DNA of 17,104 bases from an uncultured beta proteobacterium (GTDB lineage Bacteria > Pseudomonadota > Gammaproteobacteria > Burkholderiales > Burkholderiaceae): contig CAITHY010000020.1 of assembly GCA_903892315.1 (NCBI GenBank), forward strand, positions 1 through 17,104. Direction: 5' to 3'. Both the position numbers and the translations under genes were made by a program. Shown here piece by piece: positions 15,222-17,104 of the stretch. Numbering within the stretch: the first letter of the stretch is position 1; each line of letters starts with the position of its first letter. The notes below the pieces were generated by a model. That model had not been told where the DNA came from and ran no database searches. It was given only the letters and a program-made list of their open reading frames with translations.

Positions 15222-16735
15222 GCCACCTCACTTGCTGGACGCAAATGCCAGTCGGTGGCTTGCTGATATTGATGAGCCACTTGCAACAAGCGCGCTTCAG
15301 AAAAATAATTGCCGATGAGCTGCATACCAATCGGTAAGTTGATGCCATTAAATCCACATGGAACACTCATCGCTGGTAAACCTGCCAAGTTTGTTGAAAG
15401 CGTATAAATATCCTCTAGATACATTTGCACAGGATCTTTTGATTTCTCGCCCAAACGCCATGCCACATCAGGGGCTACTGGCCCCAGAATGACATCGCAT
15501 TGATTGAATGCCGCTTGAAAATCTGCCGCAATAATGCGACGAATTTTTTGTGCCTGAAGATAGTAAGCATCGTAGTAACCATGACAAAGAACGTAAGTTC
15601 CAATCATGATGCGGCGCTTTACTTCTGCACCAAAACCTTCGGTACGTGACTTGGCATACATATCATTGAGATCGCGATATTCGTTAGCACGATATCCATA
15701 ACGCACGCCATCAAAGCGACTCAAATTACTTGATGCTTCCGCTGGTGCCAAAACGTAATACACCGGAATAGAGAGTTTGGTTTTTGGCAAACTCACTTCA
15801 ATTAATGTAGCGCCTAAACTTTCTAAAAGCTTGGCTGCCTCATTAACCGCTGTAGCAACATCGCCAGCTAAACCTTCAGCAAAGAATTCTTTTGGCAAAC
15901 CAACGCGTAAACCTTCTAATGGTTTTGCGGGATTGGCACCGCCTTCTTTCCAAGGTTGTTTGAGGTATCGACCGTAATCTTCTCCAGAATCGGCCAAAGA
16001 AGTCGAGTCACGCGGATCATGCGAAGACATTGCAGATAGCAACAAAGCGCAGTCTTCTGCAGTCTTGCCCATGGGGCCAGCCTGATCGAGCGAAGAGGCA
16101 TAGGCGATCATCCCGTAGCGCGACACGCGACCATAACTCGGCTTAATACCGGTCAAGCCACAAAATGCCGCTGGTTGACGAATGGAGCCGCCCGTATCTG
16201 TGCCAGTAGCAATCGGAGCCAAACCGGCGGCTACAGCTGCGGCTGACCCACCGGATGAGCCTCCTGCTACGTGAGCAGCATTCCAGGGGTTTAATACCGG
16301 TCCGAAGGCAGAATTTTCGTTAGAGGAGCCCATCGCAAACTCGTCCATATTGGTTTTGCCCAGACAAACCATGCCGGCACCATGGGGGTTGTTTTCATCG
16401 GGCATTCCCAAATTAGCCACCACGGTGGCATCAAAAGGACTCTGATACCCAGCCAAGATTTTGGAGGCAGCCGTTGACTTCCAACCACGCGTTACAAAGA
16501 CATCTTTGTGCGCAACGGGGATGCCTGTTAACTTTCCAGCTTTGCCGGAGGAAATGAGCTTATCTGCTTTATTTGCTTGCTCTAAGCTTAAGTGAGCATT
16601 CACATCAAGATATGCATTCCACTGTTTTCCAGCCTCAATACGGTCTAAAAAGTACTGGGTTAGCTCGGTACTGGATATCTCTTTTGCAGCAAGTGCTTTT
16701 GCCATTAGGGCAATAGGGGTGTTGTGCCAACTCAT
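15218..16735 (-). CDS. gatA: Aspartyl/glutamyl-tRNA amidotransferase subunit A
   Basis: GatA is the glutaminase subunit, an amidase-signature enzyme that releases ammonia from glutamine and passes it to GatB. It has 505 residues. The catalytic triad is Lys77 (VAHKDVFV), Ser160 (first Ser of GGSSGGS) and Ser184 ([12 protein letters not shown]), with the family's 24-residue spacing between the serines. The C-terminal part has the usual [23 protein letters not shown] and [13 protein letters not shown] segments. The gene overlaps gatC at its start and gatB at its stop by 4 bases each, so the three subunits are translationally coupled in stoichiometric order C-A-B. Whether the complex serves Asn, Gln or both depends on tRNA synthetases outside the window. 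Confidence 0.97.
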   Translation of the reverse strand: MSWHNTPIALMAKALAAKEISSTELTQYFLDRIEAGKQWNAYLDVNAHLSLEQANKADKLISSGKAGKLTGIPVAHKDVFVTRGWKSTAASKILAGYQSPFDATVVANLGMPDENNPHGAGMVCLGKTNMDEFAMGSSNENSAFGPVLNPWNAAHVAGGSSGGSAAAVAAGLAPIATGTDTGGSIRQPAAFCGLTGIKPSYGRVSRYGMIAYASSLDQAGPMGKTAEDCALLLSAMSSHDPRDSTSLADSGEDYGRYLKQPWKEGGANPAKPLEGLRVGLPKEFFAEGLAGDVATAVNEAAKLLESLGATLIEVSLPKTKLSIPVYYVLAPAEASSNLSRFDGVRYGYRANEYRDLNDMYAKSRTEGFGAEVKRRIMIGTYVLCHGYYDAYYLQAQKIRRIIAADFQAAFNQCDVILGPVAPDVAWRLGEKSKDPVQMYLEDIYTLSTNLAGLPAMSVPCGFNGINLPIGMQLIGNYFSEARLLQVAHQYQQATDWHLRPASEVA

Positions 16736-17025
16736 TCGATCACCCTTGGCACTAAGAAATAGCCCTCATGCTGAGCAGGGGCTGATTGCATGTTTTCGGT
16801 CCGATGGTCTGACTCAGTAACTTGATCAACACGCATGGGTTGGGCCAAATCCCGCAAAAAAAGGATCGGGTGAGCCAAAGGCTCAAGACCACTTGTATCA
16901 ACGGCCTGCATTTCCTCAACCAAGGAAAAAATAGCCTGTAATTGAGGCAAAACTGCCTCGGCTTCTGCTTGGTTTAACTCAAGCCTAGATAGGTGCGCAA
17001 TGCGCTGGACATCATCAAGTTTCAT
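16732..17025 (-). CDS. gatC: Aspartyl/glutamyl-tRNA amidotransferase subunit C
   Basis: GatC is the small linker subunit that wraps between GatA and GatB and stabilises GatA. The 97-residue length is typical. The N-terminal helix [21 protein letters not shown] and the central LEPLAHP (about 65-71) are family hallmarks; the C-terminal YFLVPRVIE is the usual ending. It is the first gene of the minus-strand run and lies 59 bp from the divergent mreB. No Shine-Dalgarno is visible before the ATG. A possible extended -10 (TGATACT on the minus strand, about 17033-17039) would place the transcription start within a few bases of the ATG, so a leaderless message is possible. Confidence 0.95.
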   Translation of the reverse strand: MKLDDVQRIAHLSRLELNQAEAEAVLPQLQAIFSLVEEMQAVDTSGLEPLAHPILFLRDLAQPMRVDQVTESDHRTENMQSAPAQHEGYFLVPRVIE

Positions 17026-17084
17026 GGGACGAGAGTATCATTCCTATATATTTTCATTAACACTTTCTATTTTCCCACTACATC
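17026..17084. promoter_or_regulatory. gatC-mreB divergent promoter region
   Basis: A 59-bp AT-rich stretch between two divergent start codons must carry at least the gatC promoter. On the minus strand TGATACT near 17033-17039 resembles an extended -10. TATATA (17046-17051) reads on both strands. No convincing -35 box or ribosome site for mreB is visible. Confidence 0.4.
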
Positions 17085-17104
17085 ATGTTTGGTTTTTTCC
17101 GCAG
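17085..17104 (+). CDS. mreB: Start of rod shape-determining protein MreB (partial)
   Basis: ATG TTT GGT TTT TTC CGC AG encodes MFGFFR, matching the opening of betaproteobacterial MreB proteins (MFGFLRSYFS as I remember them). mreB divergent from gatCAB is the common arrangement in Burkholderiales. MreB is the actin-like filament that guides lateral wall synthesis. Only six codons are in the window, so the call rests on the short match and the context. Confidence 0.75.

Noticed and set aside
1..17104. Mobile elements, CRISPR arrays, tRNA or rRNA genes, prophage or defence systems
   Set aside because: I looked for terminal repeats, transposase motifs, spaced direct repeats and tRNA-like folds and found none; the gene content is housekeeping throughout.

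Overview
The window reads as a chromosomal housekeeping segment of a betaproteobacterium of the Burkholderiaceae. The moderate base composition, the AT-rich gaps and the protein sequences point to Polynucleobacter or a close relative; this is an inference from memory of the family. I see no mobile element, CRISPR array, tRNA or rRNA. Every stretch longer than about 250 bases is coding.

Layout. At the left edge (1-78, minus strand) lies most of an S-adenosylhomocysteine (SAH) riboswitch, whose gene (presumably ahcY) is outside the window. Next is metK (minus), preceded by a 118-base leader that closely resembles a SAM-II riboswitch. A plus-strand group follows: two LpxL/HtrB-family lipid A acyltransferases and dapF. 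pyrE (minus) and an exonuclease III gene (plus) diverge from start codons only 8 bp apart. From 5707 to 17025 every gene is on the minus strand. In transcription order these are gatC, gatA, gatB, a DUF484 gene, xerC, a CobW-family GTPase, dksA, argB, slmA, metX, metW and an ampG-like permease, with four 4-base start/stop overlaps and mostly short gaps. The right edge holds the first codons of mreB on the plus strand.

How the genes work together. metX and metW (methionine synthesis), metK (SAM synthesis) and the SAH-controlled gene just outside make a methionine/SAM-cycle theme. metK sits between an apparent SAM sensor in its own leader and an SAH sensor in front of the next gene, so making SAM and clearing its by-product appear to be controlled separately by RNA. 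The acyltransferases, dapF, ampG and mreB concern the envelope and its recycling. slmA and xerC concern division and chromosome resolution. gatCAB performs indirect aminoacylation of tRNA. dksA encodes a DksA with a single cysteine instead of the four of the classic zinc finger, and it neighbours a CobW-family metal GTPase with a 16-histidine loop, which suggests a zinc-economy link.

Most notable: the pair of SAM and SAH riboswitches around metK, each with a plausible set of alternative pairings; the pyrE/exonuclease start region with one palindromic AGGCCT placed as ribosome site for both genes; and signs that pyrE to DUF484 is an inverted block relative to the usual Burkholderiales order dapF-DUF484-xerC.
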